64,000 nt of DNA, from NCBI GenBank assembly GCA_049324435.1, contig JBMOOQ010000013.1:1-64000 (forward strand), written 5' to 3'. The position numbers and the translations under genes were made by a program. The notes beneath the pieces were generated by a model. The model was not told where the DNA came from. It searched no databases and saw only the letters and a program-made list of their open reading frames with translations. This stretch comes from Pseudorhodoplanes sp049324435. Lineage in GTDB: Bacteria > Pseudomonadota > Alphaproteobacteria > Rhizobiales > Xanthobacteraceae. Positions 24,845-33,817 of this stretch are shown here, one piece after another (within the stretch, counting starts at the first letter, position 1; each line of letters begins with the position of its first letter).

Positions 24845-25504
24845 TTACGCCGCCACGCCCGCGTCATCCGGCTCGGGATCGCGGCGGCGCCGCGCACGCC
24901 AACGGCCGGCCTGCAACCGCTCCGGAATAGCAAGCATCGTGTCGAGAAAGCCGGACCAGCGTTCGGCGCGCGCCAGCTCGCGGTCGAGCGCAGCCATGGT
25001 GCGTGCGAGCCCCGGATCGTCGTCGTTCGCCCAGACCGAGAGCACACGCACATACATCAATGTGAGTGCCTGCGCGCGCAGCGCGCCCTTGGGACCTGAG
25101 GCGGAAATTCCGGCCGCCGTCATCATCCAGCTCATCGACCGCGCCGCCAGACCATTCATCACCAAGGCCAGCGGCGGATTGCACAGCGTCGAGCGCATCA
25201 GCGAGCGGATCGCCGCCTTGTGACCGGCATGCGCATCGAGGCGGCGCATCAGGACGTCGAACAATCGCTCGCGCGCCGGCTCTCCGGCCATGTCGGCAGT
25301 GTCGGCCGACAACACCTTGCAATCCACATCCTTCATGTGCGCGGCAAGGATTGCAGTCACCGACGAGAACTCGCCGCGCAGATCGGCAAGCGAAATGCCG
25401 GCAGCCTTCGCGATGTCGTCCAGGCCGATCCGTTCCAGCGGCTCGGTGGCAAGCAGCGAGAGGAGCGCATCGATAATCTTGGTCCGATTGGTGGGGTCGG
25501 TCAT
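24845..25504 (-). CDS. TetR/COQ9-like regulator
   Basis: The 219-residue protein has a TetR-type helix-turn-helix at the N-terminus: TKIIDALLSLLATEPLERIGLDDIAKAAGISLADLRGEFSS. The C-terminal half, ALTLMYVRVLSVWANDDDPGLARTMAALDRELARAERW, resembles the ligand domain of TetR proteins and, in its WxxDDDPxxxxTxxxLD text, that of COQ9, a TetR-derived lipid-binding protein of ubiquinone synthesis. Either is possible. It lies ~80 bases downstream of proC in the same direction. The C-terminus is basic (RWRARRRRDPEPDD). Confidence 0.7.
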   Translation of the reverse strand: MTDPTNRTKIIDALLSLLATEPLERIGLDDIAKAAGISLADLRGEFSSVTAILAAHMKDVDCKVLSADTADMAGEPARERLFDVLMRRLDAHAGHKAAIRSLMRSTLCNPPLALVMNGLAARSMSWMMTAAGISASGPKGALRAQALTLMYVRVLSVWANDDDPGLARTMAALDRELARAERWSGFLDTMLAIPERLQAGRWRARRRRDPEPDDAGVAA

Positions 25505-25584
25505 GGCGAAATCCCGTTCATAAGCCGCACCTCAATGTAGGCGGCGGAACGCGGCGCTTCCATGACCCGAATGAATGCCGCGCC

Positions 25585-26418
25585 TCAGCCCGCCAGTTCC
25601 TTGGAGCGCTTCGTCGCGGCCGCGACCGCGCGCCGCATCAGCGGGTCGAGCCCGTCCGATGCCATCAGCACATCGAGCGCGGCCGCTGTGGTCCCGGCCG
25701 GCGAGGTCACATTCTGGCGCAGCGTCGCGGCATCGAGCGGCGAACGATGCAGCAATTCGCCGGAACCCGCGATGGTCTCGCGCGCCAGCCTCGCGGCGAG
25801 GTCTTCGGGCAGACCGGCCGCGACGCCCGCGCGCGCCAATGATTCTGCGAGCAGAAACACATAGGCCGGTCCCGAGCCCGAGACGGCGGTCACCGCATCC
25901 ATCAGGCCTTCGTCGGCAATCCACTCCACCGAACCAGACGCCGCAAGCAGGGCATGGGCGCGCTGCTTCTGTTCAACAGTGACGGCCGCATTGGGCACCG
26001 CCACGGTGATGCCGCGCCCGATCGCCGCAGGCGTGTTCGGCATCGCTCTGACGATCGCCGCCCCAGGCAGTCCGGCTTCAAGAAAGCCGAGCGTCTTGCC
26101 TGCCATGACCGACAGCACCAGCGTCCCCGCGCCTGTCAGCGCCGCGACCGAGGGCATCACGTCTGCGGCGACCTGCGGCTTCACCGCAATTAAAACCGTT
26201 CCGATATTGGTGATTGCGCCGGGTGGCGGATTGAGCGCCACGCCCTTCATCGACAGTGCCACGAGCCCCTCGGCGGGATTTGGCTCAATCACCACGACAT
26301 TGTGCGGATCGAGACCGAGCGCGAGCCAGCCTTCCAGCATTGCGCCGCCCATCTTGCCTGCGCCGACCAGAGCAAGCAGGCCGATATCGTGGAGACGGGG
26401 TTTGTCGGAATGAATCAT
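25585..26418 (-). CDS. proC: Pyrroline-5-carboxylate reductase
   Basis: The 277-residue NAD(P)H-dependent enzyme has the Rossmann start LLALVGAGKMGGAMLEGWL, VLIAVKPQVAADVMP, IVRAMPNTPAAIGRGI and the C-terminal signature TAVSGSGPAYVFLLAESLARAGVAAGLPEDLA. It makes proline. The ATG is unambiguous. A palindromic repeat lies in the 188 bases upstream. Confidence 0.95.
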   Translation of the reverse strand: MIHSDKPRLHDIGLLALVGAGKMGGAMLEGWLALGLDPHNVVVIEPNPAEGLVALSMKGVALNPPPGAITNIGTVLIAVKPQVAADVMPSVAALTGAGTLVLSVMAGKTLGFLEAGLPGAAIVRAMPNTPAAIGRGITVAVPNAAVTVEQKQRAHALLAASGSVEWIADEGLMDAVTAVSGSGPAYVFLLAESLARAGVAAGLPEDLAARLARETIAGSGELLHRSPLDAATLRQNVTSPAGTTAAALDVLMASDGLDPLMRRAVAAATKRSKELAG

Positions 26419-26436
26419 GGCGCATCACTCTCGCTT

Positions 26437-26576
26437 TACCTCCCCCTGAAAGGGGGAGAGCCTGCCCCGGACTTGATCCGGGGTCGATTTGCGAGCGCAG
26501 CGAAGCAAATCGGGAGGGGGTCAAGCAACTCAGAAAAGACCCCCTCCCCAACCCTCCCCGTTTCAGGGGGAGGGAG
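26437..26576. repeat. Palindromic intergenic repeat (~140 bases)
   Basis: Nested inverted repeats fill the gap between proC and the YbjN gene. The outer arms are CCTCCCCCTGAAA and TTTCAGGGGGAGGGA; the next arms are GGGAGGGGGTC and GACCCCCTCCC; and there are hairpins CCCCGGA/TCCGGGG (26465-26483) and GATTTGC/GCAAATC (26486-26511). Elements with these arms are dispersed in Hyphomicrobiales genomes. Both flanking genes read right to left, so the repeat lies in the 3' region of the YbjN gene and 5' of proC. Confidence 0.7.
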
Positions 26577-26606
26577 TCCGCGAACAGCATGGGGTGCAAA
26601 GGACGA

Positions 26607-27113
26607 TCAAGCCTCGCCGGAGGTCTCGAACAACGCGGCGTCCAGCGCCTCGCGGGCCGTTTTGCCGGCCCAGAGCACGAACTGGAAAGCAGGGAAATAG
26701 CGCTCGCAGGTATCGATCGCGGTACCGAGCACGGACTTGCATTGCTCGTCGGTCGCCTCGACGCCGCCGGCAAGAACCAGCGCGTGGCGGAACATCACGA
26801 GCCCGTCATTCGGCCAAAGATCGAAATGACCGATCCACATCTGCTCGTTCATCTGCGCGATCAGTTGCTGGACTTCCGCGCGCCGCCGCTCCGCGACCTT
26901 GATGTCGAACGCGCAGGCCAGATGCAGTGCCTCGATTTCGCCCATCCAGGTGAAGGACACCTGATAGTCATTCCAGCGGCCCTTGATCAGGATGTTGATC
27001 TCGTCGTCGCCCGCCCGCTCGAAGGTCCAGTCGTTGACGGAGGCAATGCGTTCGACGACGTCGAGCGGATTGCCATGCGTCGTCCGGTCAATGTCGATCA
27101 ATGCCATCTTCAT
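26607..27113 (-). CDS. YbjN-domain protein
   Basis: The 168-residue protein matches the YbjN (type III chaperone-like) fold: NPLDVVERIASVNDWTFERAGDDEINILIKG, then YQVSFTWMGEIEALHLACAFDIKV, and a helical C-terminus IDTCERYFPAFQFVLWAGKTAREALDAAL. Such proteins are suggested to be chaperone-like or regulatory; function here is open. It lies upstream of proC in the same direction and is often its neighbour in related genomes. Confidence 0.82.
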   Translation of the reverse strand: MKMALIDIDRTTHGNPLDVVERIASVNDWTFERAGDDEINILIKGRWNDYQVSFTWMGEIEALHLACAFDIKVAERRRAEVQQLIAQMNEQMWIGHFDLWPNDGLVMFRHALVLAGGVEATDEQCKSVLGTAIDTCERYFPAFQFVLWAGKTAREALDAALFETSGEA

Positions 27114-27435
27114 CCGCCGCCTGCGAGGCTTCGCTTTTCACCAACGCACGCGCACTGAAAAACCACCGAGACCGGACATTCCGCCGCGGCACAATCCAGC
27201 ATCGCCGGATTGACTCGCGATCGGCGAATCACTTCGCCTTCCGACTATAGCCGCACCGATTCCGGGCAACCAAGCCAAGAATTGACCGCAAGAGTCTCGT
27301 CGTAGATTTTTTGAATCGGGGCAACGCAGCCAGTGGCAATGTCCACAATCCGCACTGCGTCAGTTTGACTCAATACACAGATGATCGCGGCACAGGAGTC
27401 GTCGCGCCGTCATTCCGGCACGGCAGAGGTTGCAA
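27114..27435. other. 322-base intergenic region
   Basis: The gap lies between the YbjN gene and the 3' end of prs. It shows no coding frame with genus-typical codon use and no tRNA-like cloverleaf. Moderately AT-rich stretches (TAGATTTTTTGAATCGG) suggest it holds the promoter of the YbjN gene and the terminator of prs, but I cannot identify either with confidence. Confidence 0.5.
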
Positions 27436-28386
27436 TCAGTCGAACAGGCTCGACACCGATTCTTCGTGAGCGGTCCGGCCGATAGCTTCGCCGATCAGAT
27501 GCGCGATCGGCAGCACGCGGATGTTGTGCGCGTCCTTCACCGCCTGGGTCGGCTGGATCGAGTCGGTGATGACCAGTTCCTTCAGCCGCGACGAGGTGAT
27601 GCGCGCGATCGCGCCGCCGGACAACACGCCATGGGTGATATAGGCATAGACCTCTGTCGCGCCCTGGCTGAGCAGCGCGTCGGCCGCATTCACCAGCGTG
27701 CCGCCCGAATCCACGATGTCGTCGACAAGGATGCAAGTGTGACCGGCCACATCGCCGATCACGTTCATCACCTCGGATTCGCCGGCCCGCTCGCGCCGCT
27801 TGTCGATGATGGCGAGCGGCGCATTGATGCGTTTGGCGAGACCACGGGCGCGCACCACGCCGCCGACATCCGGCGACACCACCATCAGGTTGGCGAGTTC
27901 GAAGCGCTCCTTGATGTCGCGCACCATCACCGGCGAGGCAAACAGGTTGTCGGTCGGGATATCGAAGAAACCCTGGATCTGCCCGGCATGGAGGTCGAGC
28001 GTCATGACCCGGTCGGCCCCGGCATGGGTGATCAGGTTGGCGACGAGCTTGGCCGAAATCGGGGTGCGCGGGCCGGGTTTGCGGTCCTGCCGGGCATAGC
28101 CGAAATATGGCACCACCGCCGTGATCCGCCGGGCCGAGGACCGCCGAAGCGCGTCGATGATGATCAAGAGCTCCATCAGGTGATCGTTGGCCGGGAAAGA
28201 CGTGCTCTGGATGACGAATACGTCCGCTCCGCGCACGTTCTCCTGGATTTCTACGAAGATTTCCATGTCGGCAAAGCGGCGCACCACCGCCTTGGTCATG
28301 GGCACTTTCAGGTAGTTGCAGATCTCGGCCGCAAGCGAAGGGTTTGAATTGCCGGCGACGAGCTTGATCGCTCCGTTTTTCGCCAT
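27436..28386 (-). CDS. prs: Ribose-phosphate pyrophosphokinase
   Basis: The 316-residue enzyme makes PRPP from ribose 5-phosphate and ATP for nucleotide, His and Trp synthesis. It starts MAKNGAIKLVAGNSNPSL with GAGGAG five bases upstream; an open frame extends 41 codons further but lacks conservation features. Key text: RFADMEIFVEIQENVRG, the divalent-metal and PRPP loop DLHAGQIQGFFDIPTDNL, and CILVDDIVDSGGTL for phosphoribosyl binding. A weak upstream TTGCGG-N17-TATCAG could be its promoter. Confidence 0.96.
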   Translation of the reverse strand: MAKNGAIKLVAGNSNPSLAAEICNYLKVPMTKAVVRRFADMEIFVEIQENVRGADVFVIQSTSFPANDHLMELLIIIDALRRSSARRITAVVPYFGYARQDRKPGPRTPISAKLVANLITHAGADRVMTLDLHAGQIQGFFDIPTDNLFASPVMVRDIKERFELANLMVVSPDVGGVVRARGLAKRINAPLAIIDKRRERAGESEVMNVIGDVAGHTCILVDDIVDSGGTLVNAADALLSQGATEVYAYITHGVLSGGAIARITSSRLKELVITDSIQPTQAVKDAHNIRVLPIAHLIGEAIGRTAHEESVSSLFD

Positions 28387-28509
28387 CCCCTCTCCTCGCT
28401 GATCCCTCTTGACGCGCGTCCATTTGGCGCGCCGCGCCGGACTGATACAGGGGGGGATGGCGTTCCGCAATATGGCGGAATTTGTTCTCCCTAACGGATT
28501 TTCCGCCAC

Positions 28510-29094
28510 TCAGCGCAGCGACGCGGCGGACGCCACGCGATCTCCGCCGGCCACCGGCCGCGATGGCGCCGGCCGGACCGGAGCAGCCTGTGGCGCAGGC
28601 TCGGGCGCTGCCGCGGCGACCGCCGAGCCTTGCGACTCCGGCGCGCGGAAATACTCGGACAGCTGCTCCATGCCGCTGCGGGCGGCGCGGGCGAGCACCT
28701 CGTCGCTGACGGTCTGCCAGGCGTCACGGCCCGCCTTGCCCGCCTTTTCGTCTCCTGAGATGCGCAGGACCCGCTGGCCTTCGGAATCAAAAACCTCCCA
28801 GACCCAGGACAAGGTGGCGTCCCGCTTGCGGGTGGTCCACAGCGAGACATAACCCTTGATGCGGTACGGCGCGAACCCCTCGCGGGTCACAACCGGGACC
28901 CGCTTGGCCTCGGCCTCGTCGCTAAGTTTGCGAACATATCGGTCGAATACGGCAGGCGGGAGCCCATCGACACGGTCGAAGGCCACGGTCGAATGCTGGC
29001 GTGAGGGCAGACTTGCGCCGCCAGTGGTAGTGCACGCCGCCGACGAGAGCGCAAGCGCGATAATGCCGACGATGCGCGCCGACAGCGGAACCAT
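28510..29094 (-). CDS. Lipoprotein of unknown function
   Basis: The 194-residue protein starts MVPLSARIVGIIALALSSAACTTT, a signal peptide ending in a lipobox (SSAAC), so the mature protein should be lipid-anchored. The middle (FDRVDGLPPAVFDRYVRKLSDEAEAKRVPVV, then GYVSLWTTRKRDATLSWVWEVFDSEGQRV) looks like a compact alpha/beta domain; the C-terminus is a disordered Pro/Ala tail. Seen in related genomes near prs and pgeF; role unknown. Confidence 0.78.
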   Translation of the reverse strand: MVPLSARIVGIIALALSSAACTTTGGASLPSRQHSTVAFDRVDGLPPAVFDRYVRKLSDEAEAKRVPVVTREGFAPYRIKGYVSLWTTRKRDATLSWVWEVFDSEGQRVLRISGDEKAGKAGRDAWQTVSDEVLARAARSGMEQLSEYFRAPESQGSAVAAAAPEPAPQAAPVRPAPSRPVAGGDRVASAASLR

Positions 29095-29193
29095 GACACC
29101 CCCGTGGACTGTCAGGACTGTTGTGGTCTGTTTCAGCCGTTAAGGATTTGGTAACCGGAATTTCCTGCGCGGTCCAGCCGCGCGAACGGGCCG

Positions 29194-29964
29194 CTAATCC
29201 GTCAGGACGATGGCGTTGACATGCCGCCCGTAATCCGGTTCGGCCCGGTGCGTCGAACGGCGGTAGCTGTAGAAGCGGCCGGGATCGGAATAGGTGCAGA
29301 TGCCGATATCTTCGAACCGCTCAATGCCGCTCTGCGCGAGCCTTGATGCAATGAAGCCCGGCAGGTCGAACATGGCATGGCCCGCGCGCGCCGCCGGACT
29401 GAAAAAGCGCGCATGGCTTTCGTCCGCCCGCACGAATTCGTCGACGAAACTCTGGCCGACCTCATAATTGCTCTGCCGGATCAGCGGGCCGAGTGCGACA
29501 CTGATACGGCCGCGGCGCGCCCCGAGACTTTCCATCGCCGCGATCGTGTTTTCGATGACGCCGGAGAAGGCACCGCGCCAGCCAGCATGCGCCGCACCGA
29601 TGACGCGCGCCTGCGCGTCCGCAAACAACAGCGGCCCGCAATCGGCGGTGCTGACTCCGATCGCAAGACCAGGCGTCTTTGTCACGATCGCATCCGCCTT
29701 CGGCCGGGTCTCGACAGTCCAGGGTTCGTCGACAATGACCACATTCGGCGAGTGAATCTGGAACGCTGTAATCAACCGGTGTGACTCGACGCCAAGCGCC
29801 TTCGCCATACGCGCGCGGTTCTCTGCGACGTTCGCTGCGTCGTCTTGCGATCCGACGCCGCTGTTAAGGCTGGCATAAATGCCACCGGAAACGCCCCCCT
29901 CACGGGTGAAGAAGGCGTGCCGGACGCCATCCAGCGCGGACAGTGACGCAGCGTGCAGCTTCAT
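29194..29964 (-). CDS. pgeF: PgeF-family (YfiH/laccase-domain) protein
   Basis: The 256-residue protein has the signature HAFFTREGGVSGGIYASLNSG, the zinc-binding STADCGPLLF Cys and AAHAGWRGAFSGV His, with QIHSPNVV supplying another ligand. YfiH/PgeF proteins bind one zinc and have been described as purine-nucleoside phosphorylase/deaminase or peptidoglycan-editing enzymes. Its start overlaps the upstream methyltransferase stop by four bases (ATGA). Confidence 0.9.
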   Translation of the reverse strand: MKLHAASLSALDGVRHAFFTREGGVSGGIYASLNSGVGSQDDAANVAENRARMAKALGVESHRLITAFQIHSPNVVIVDEPWTVETRPKADAIVTKTPGLAIGVSTADCGPLLFADAQARVIGAAHAGWRGAFSGVIENTIAAMESLGARRGRISVALGPLIRQSNYEVGQSFVDEFVRADESHARFFSPAARAGHAMFDLPGFIASRLAQSGIERFEDIGICTYSDPGRFYSYRRSTHRAEPDYGRHVNAIVLTD

Positions 29965-31058
29965 GCCGAAAATCCCGGAAGCGGGCCAAGCTTCGGATCG
30001 CAGATCGCAATGACCTTGAACAGATCGCCCATTCCGGTCCGTCCGCTTTCTGTCAGCCGCGCAACAGCGGACGTGATGGCCGCGGCCTGTTCGGCAGTTG
30101 CGTTCCGCCGCAACGCTTCGGCGCGCGCGTCGATCCCAAGCTCGCGCAGAAATTTCGCTTGCGTGACCGGCCCCTGCACCGCAGCCCCCATGCTTTCGGC
30201 GGCCTGACCAAAAATGAAAAAGTCCACATGCGCCGTGATATCGGCGAGCCCCGGTGCCGACAGCGGATCGGAGAAAGCATGCTCATTGACCGATTGCAGC
30301 GTTTCGCCAATGTCGCTTTCGACATGACCGTAGTCGATGAACAAGGCCGCGCCGTTCTCGCGCACGCGCCGCGCGATATCGAACGCATCGATGTCGTTGC
30401 GCCACTCGAACACTGCACCGACCGGCGCCTCCTTGATCTTCTTGGGCATGAAGCGGTCGAATTGCGGCAGCGGATCGGGAGCCAGTCCCAGCGCGAAATC
30501 GCCGTTGGCATTCAGTCCGATCACGCGCTCATGCCAGCCGTCATTCTGCTTCACGACCTGATGAACCGGCAGCGCATCGAGATATTCGTTGCCGAGAATG
30601 ATGCACGGACCTTCCGGCACGTCGAGCAGGTGGCGATGCCACGACAGCGGCACGTCCGCATCGGCCAGCGTATTGCGCTGCACCTGCTCAAGGGCCGGAC
30701 TGATCTCGACCATGTGAACCGAAAGCGCCTGCCGGAATTTCGGCATCACCTTCGCGGCCCGCAGCGCGTCCCGCATCATCGTGCCTCGGCCAGGCCCCAG
30801 CTCGATGAGCTTGATCGCCTCCGGCTCGCCGAGCATGCGCCAGACCGACAGCGCCCACAGGCCGAGAAGTTCGCCGAAAATCTGGCTGACCTCCGGTGCC
30901 GTGGTGAAATCGCCGCCCGCGCCGAACGGATCGCGAGTCACGTAATAGCCGTATTGCGGATGGGTCAGGCACAGCGACATGTAGCGCGCGATCGGCATCG
31001 GTCCGCCGACGGCGATCAGACGACGAATTTCCTTTTCCAGAGGCGACGGCTCGCTCAT
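29961..31058 (-). CDS. Class I SAM-dependent methyltransferase, MidA/NDUFAF7 family
   Basis: The 365-residue protein starts with PLEKEIRRLIAVGGPMPIARYMSLCLTHPQYGYYVTRDPFGAGGDFTTAPEVSQIFGELLGLW, highly conserved in this family, then the SAM-binding IKLIELGPGRGTMMRDAL and the distal ALFIDYGHVESD. The human homologue NDUFAF7 methylates an arginine of complex I subunit NDUFS2. Both ends are coupled by four-base overlaps (ATGA) to lgt upstream and pgeF downstream. Confidence 0.93.
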   Translation of the reverse strand: MSEPSPLEKEIRRLIAVGGPMPIARYMSLCLTHPQYGYYVTRDPFGAGGDFTTAPEVSQIFGELLGLWALSVWRMLGEPEAIKLIELGPGRGTMMRDALRAAKVMPKFRQALSVHMVEISPALEQVQRNTLADADVPLSWHRHLLDVPEGPCIILGNEYLDALPVHQVVKQNDGWHERVIGLNANGDFALGLAPDPLPQFDRFMPKKIKEAPVGAVFEWRNDIDAFDIARRVRENGAALFIDYGHVESDIGETLQSVNEHAFSDPLSAPGLADITAHVDFFIFGQAAESMGAAVQGPVTQAKFLRELGIDARAEALRRNATAEQAAAITSAVARLTESGRTGMGDLFKVIAICDPKLGPLPGFSA

Positions 31059-31906
31059 GCGGTCTGGCTCCCGGCTTTGCTGTCAAGCGCGGGACGCCGC
31101 AGCGCATGCCATACAAAGGCAAGGCCTGCGAGGAACAGCGGGATCGACAGCAGCATTCCCATGGTCAGCCCGCCCCACAGGAACCCGAGCTGCGGGTCCG
31201 GCTCGCGGAAGAATTCGCAGAACGAGCGGCCGAGCGCATAGACAATCGCAAACAGGCCGATGGTGAGCCCCGGACGTTTCAGCGCACCCATGCGCACCGC
31301 AATGGCCAACACGACGAAAAGGACGAACCCTTCCAGCGCCGCTTCGTAGAGCTGGCTCGGATGGCGCGGCAGCGGTCCCGCTCCGGGAAAAATCACCCCC
31401 CAAGGAACATCGGTTGGCCGGCCCCACAGCTCGCCATTGATGAAATTCGCAATGCGGCCGAGAAACAAACCGATCGGTCCGGCTGCGCAGGTGATGTCGC
31501 CGAGCGACAGGATCGGGATGTTCCGGCTGCGCGCGAACAGGAACACCGCCGCAACACAACCGGCGAAGCCACCATGGAACGACATCCCGCCGCCCCAGAT
31601 CTGGACGATCTCCAGCGGGTGCGCGGCGAAATGTGCGGGATTGTAGAACAGCACGTAACCGATGCGGCCGCCGAGGATGATGCCGAGCGTCACCCAGACA
31701 ACGAAGTCGTCGAAATCCGCGACGCTCACCGGCGCCTTACCGCCCCAGAGGGCGTCATTGCGGATGATGATCCGGGCATAGAACCAGCCGAGCAGGATGC
31801 CGGCAATATAGGCCAGCGCATACCAGCGGATCGCCAGCGGCCCGATGCTGATCAGCACCGGGTCGAAATTCGGAAAAGGCAGGGCCGCAACCGGCATTAC
31901 GATCAT
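31055..31906 (-). CDS. lgt: Prolipoprotein diacylglyceryl transferase
   Basis: The 283-residue inner-membrane enzyme transfers diacylglyceryl to the lipobox Cys of prolipoproteins. Visible signatures are GGRIGYVLFYNP, the HGGFAG loop in GGGMSFHGGFAGC, and the Lgt signature GRIANFINGELWGRPTDVPWGVIFP; about seven membrane helices are seen. A second in-frame ATG three codons in is also possible. First gene of the lgt-midA-pgeF run. Confidence 0.95.
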   Translation of the reverse strand: MIVMPVAALPFPNFDPVLISIGPLAIRWYALAYIAGILLGWFYARIIIRNDALWGGKAPVSVADFDDFVVWVTLGIILGGRIGYVLFYNPAHFAAHPLEIVQIWGGGMSFHGGFAGCVAAVFLFARSRNIPILSLGDITCAAGPIGLFLGRIANFINGELWGRPTDVPWGVIFPGAGPLPRHPSQLYEAALEGFVLFVVLAIAVRMGALKRPGLTIGLFAIVYALGRSFCEFFREPDPQLGFLWGGLTMGMLLSIPLFLAGLAFVWHALRRPALDSKAGSQTA

Positions 31907-31987
31907 CCAGTCAGGAGGGCCGGCGCGCTTGCAGGGCCGGGGCGGCTACGCCATATCACATCGAGGCGTGTTCGGAAGGAGCGCAGC

Positions 31988-32296
31988 ATGACCCAAACCT
32001 CGGGACGCTTTTTTGACGAGATCGCGCGGCTGATGAACGACGCGGCCGGAGTCGCTCAGGGCGTCCGGCGCGAATTCGACACACTGTTCAGAACTCAGGC
32101 AGAGAAGTGGCTGCGCGATCTGGACCTCGTCAAGCGCGAGGAGTTCGAGGCGGTCAAGGACATGGCCCGGATCGCCCGGGAAGAAAATGAGGCTCTTAAA
32201 GCCCGAATTGCCGTGCTGGAGGCCAAGGCCGGGATCGCACCGCTCGCTGGAACCGGCGGGCAGCCCGACGTCAGCGACATGCGCCTGGACGGCTGA
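31988..32296 (+). CDS. Accessory factor UbiK / BMFP family protein
   Basis: The 102-residue protein is an amphipathic helix followed by a C-terminal coiled coil (FEAVKDMARIAREENEALKARIAVLEAKAG), the plan of BMFP/UbiK proteins, with the usual SGRFFDEIARLMNDAAGVAQGVRREFDTLF N-terminus. UbiK promotes aerobic ubiquinone synthesis and binds membrane lipids. GGAG lies six bases before the ATG. It is transcribed divergently from lgt. Confidence 0.87.
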   Translation: MTQTSGRFFDEIARLMNDAAGVAQGVRREFDTLFRTQAEKWLRDLDLVKREEFEAVKDMARIAREENEALKARIAVLEAKAGIAPLAGTGGQPDVSDMRLDG

Positions 32297-32329
32297 TTTC
32301 CTGCGATTCCCGCGTTAACCCCTGATTTC

Positions 32330-32358
32330 TTGCCATTCCGGCCCTTGGCCGGTATAAG
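32330..32358 (+). promoter_or_regulatory. Sigma-70 type promoter for rplY
   Basis: TTGCCA (32330-32335), a 17-base spacer and TATAAG (32353-32358) each match consensus at five of six positions. Transcription would start near 32365, ~80 bases before the rplY start. No other good promoter is seen before pth and ychF, so it may serve all three. Confidence 0.65.
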
Positions 32359-32445
32359 CCCGCGCGACTGCGGCCCCCGCACCCCTGGAGGCTTGCCGCA
32401 GCCATTTTCCGACAATTCAGACATCCAACCGACAGGACCAAGCGC

Positions 32446-33144
32446 ATGACCGCCGTAAAGGAAATCAAGGCGACGTTGCGCCCGAAGGCCGGCAAGGGGG
32501 CCGCCCGGGCAGTGCGTCGCGAGGGCCGTACCCCGGCCGTGATCTACGGAGCCAATGAACCCCCGCTCGCAATCTCCGTCGACCACGTCGACATCCGCAC
32601 CAAAATCTATGCGGGTCACTTCCTGACCACGCTGTACGACGTCGAGATCGACGGCAAGAAGCATCGCGTCATCCCGCGCGACTATCAGCTCGATCCGGTG
32701 AAGGATTTCCCGATCCACGTCGATTTCATGCGGCTTGCCGAAGGCGCGCTGATCCGCGTGAACGTGCCGGTCCATGTCATCAACACGGAGCAATCGCCGG
32801 GCGTGAAGCGCGGCGGCGCGGTCAATATCGTGACGCACTCGATCCCGCTGCGCTGCCCCCCGGATCGCATCCCGCAGGCGATCGAGGTGGACGTGGCCGG
32901 GCTCGAAATCAACAATTCGAAGCATCTGAGCGACGTGAAGCTGCCTGACGGCGTGAAGACGATCGGACGCGAGGACATGACGCTCGTCACCATCGTGCCG
33001 CCGTCCGGCTATGCGGAAGAGCAGCGCCAGGCTGCGGAGGCGGCGACTGCCGCTGCCGCTGCCCCTGCTGCTGCCGCGCCCGCCGCCGGCGCAGCCGCCC
33101 CGGCTGCCGCAGCAGCCGAAAAGAAGCCGGCCGAGAAAAAGTAA
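32446..33144 (+). CDS. rplY: 50S ribosomal protein L25/Ctc
   Basis: The 232-residue CTC-type L25 has the N-terminal 5S-rRNA-binding domain (LRPKAGKGAARAVRREGRTPAVIYG) and the TL5-like C-domain with VNVPVHVINTEQSPGVKRGGAVNIV. It ends in an alanine/proline-rich low-complexity tail with a basic end (EKKPAEKK), as usual in Hyphomicrobiales. First gene of the rplY-pth-ychF group. Confidence 0.95.
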   Translation: MTAVKEIKATLRPKAGKGAARAVRREGRTPAVIYGANEPPLAISVDHVDIRTKIYAGHFLTTLYDVEIDGKKHRVIPRDYQLDPVKDFPIHVDFMRLAEGALIRVNVPVHVINTEQSPGVKRGGAVNIVTHSIPLRCPPDRIPQAIEVDVAGLEINNSKHLSDVKLPDGVKTIGREDMTLVTIVPPSGYAEEQRQAAEAATAAAAAPAAAAPAAGAAAPAAAAAEKKPAEKK

Positions 33145-33192
33145 GCTCGGCCCTACACAGGCGGCGGGGCGCCCTGCCCCGCCATCATCGCC

Positions 33193-33801
33193 ATGTTCCT
33201 CCTGGTCGGGCTCGGCAACCCGGGCGCCCGTTATGCGGGCAACCGGCACAATATCGGCTTCATGGTGGTCGACGCGATCGCGAAGCGCCACGGCTTCCCG
33301 CCGTGGCGCCGCCGCTTTCAGGGCGTCGCGACCGAAGGTTCGCTAGGCGGCATCAAGACCTTGCTGCTGTTGCCCGGGACTTTCATGAACGAATCCGGCC
33401 GTGCCGTCGGAGAAGCCGCCAGCTTCTACAAGATCGGTCTCGACGATATCGCGGTCGTTCACGACGAGCTCGATCTCGCGCCCGGCAAGGTGCGGATCAA
33501 GATCGGCGGCGGCGTTGCCGGACATAATGGGCTGCGTTCGATCTCCGCTCATGTCGGCAACGACTACAAGCGCGTGCGCATCGGCATCGGACATCCCGGT
33601 GACAAGAATATCGTACATTCGTACGTGCTGTCGGATTTCTCGAAGGCCGAGCGCACCGGCTGGGTCGAGACGCTGATCGAGGCGATGGCCGAGAACGCGC
33701 CGCTGCTCGCGCGCGGCGAGGATGCGAGCCTGCAGAACAAGGTGCATCTCGCGCTGGCCGCGAAGGGATTTGACGACAAGCCTGACAACGGCGCGAACTG
33801 A
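33193..33801 (+). CDS. pth: Peptidyl-tRNA hydrolase
   Basis: The 202-residue enzyme frees tRNA from drop-off peptidyl-tRNA. Key residues are visible: Asn and His in NPGARYAGNRHNIGFMVVD (His21-type catalytic base), PGTFMNESGRAV, the catalytic Asp/His region VVHDELDLAPGKVRIKIGGGVAGHNGLRSI and RVRIGIGHPG. It sits 48 bases after rplY, the common pairing. Confidence 0.95.
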   Translation: MFLLVGLGNPGARYAGNRHNIGFMVVDAIAKRHGFPPWRRRFQGVATEGSLGGIKTLLLLPGTFMNESGRAVGEAASFYKIGLDDIAVVHDELDLAPGKVRIKIGGGVAGHNGLRSISAHVGNDYKRVRIGIGHPGDKNIVHSYVLSDFSKAERTGWVETLIEAMAENAPLLARGEDASLQNKVHLALAAKGFDDKPDNGAN

Positions 33802-33817
33802 AGGACTGGATTATCTC

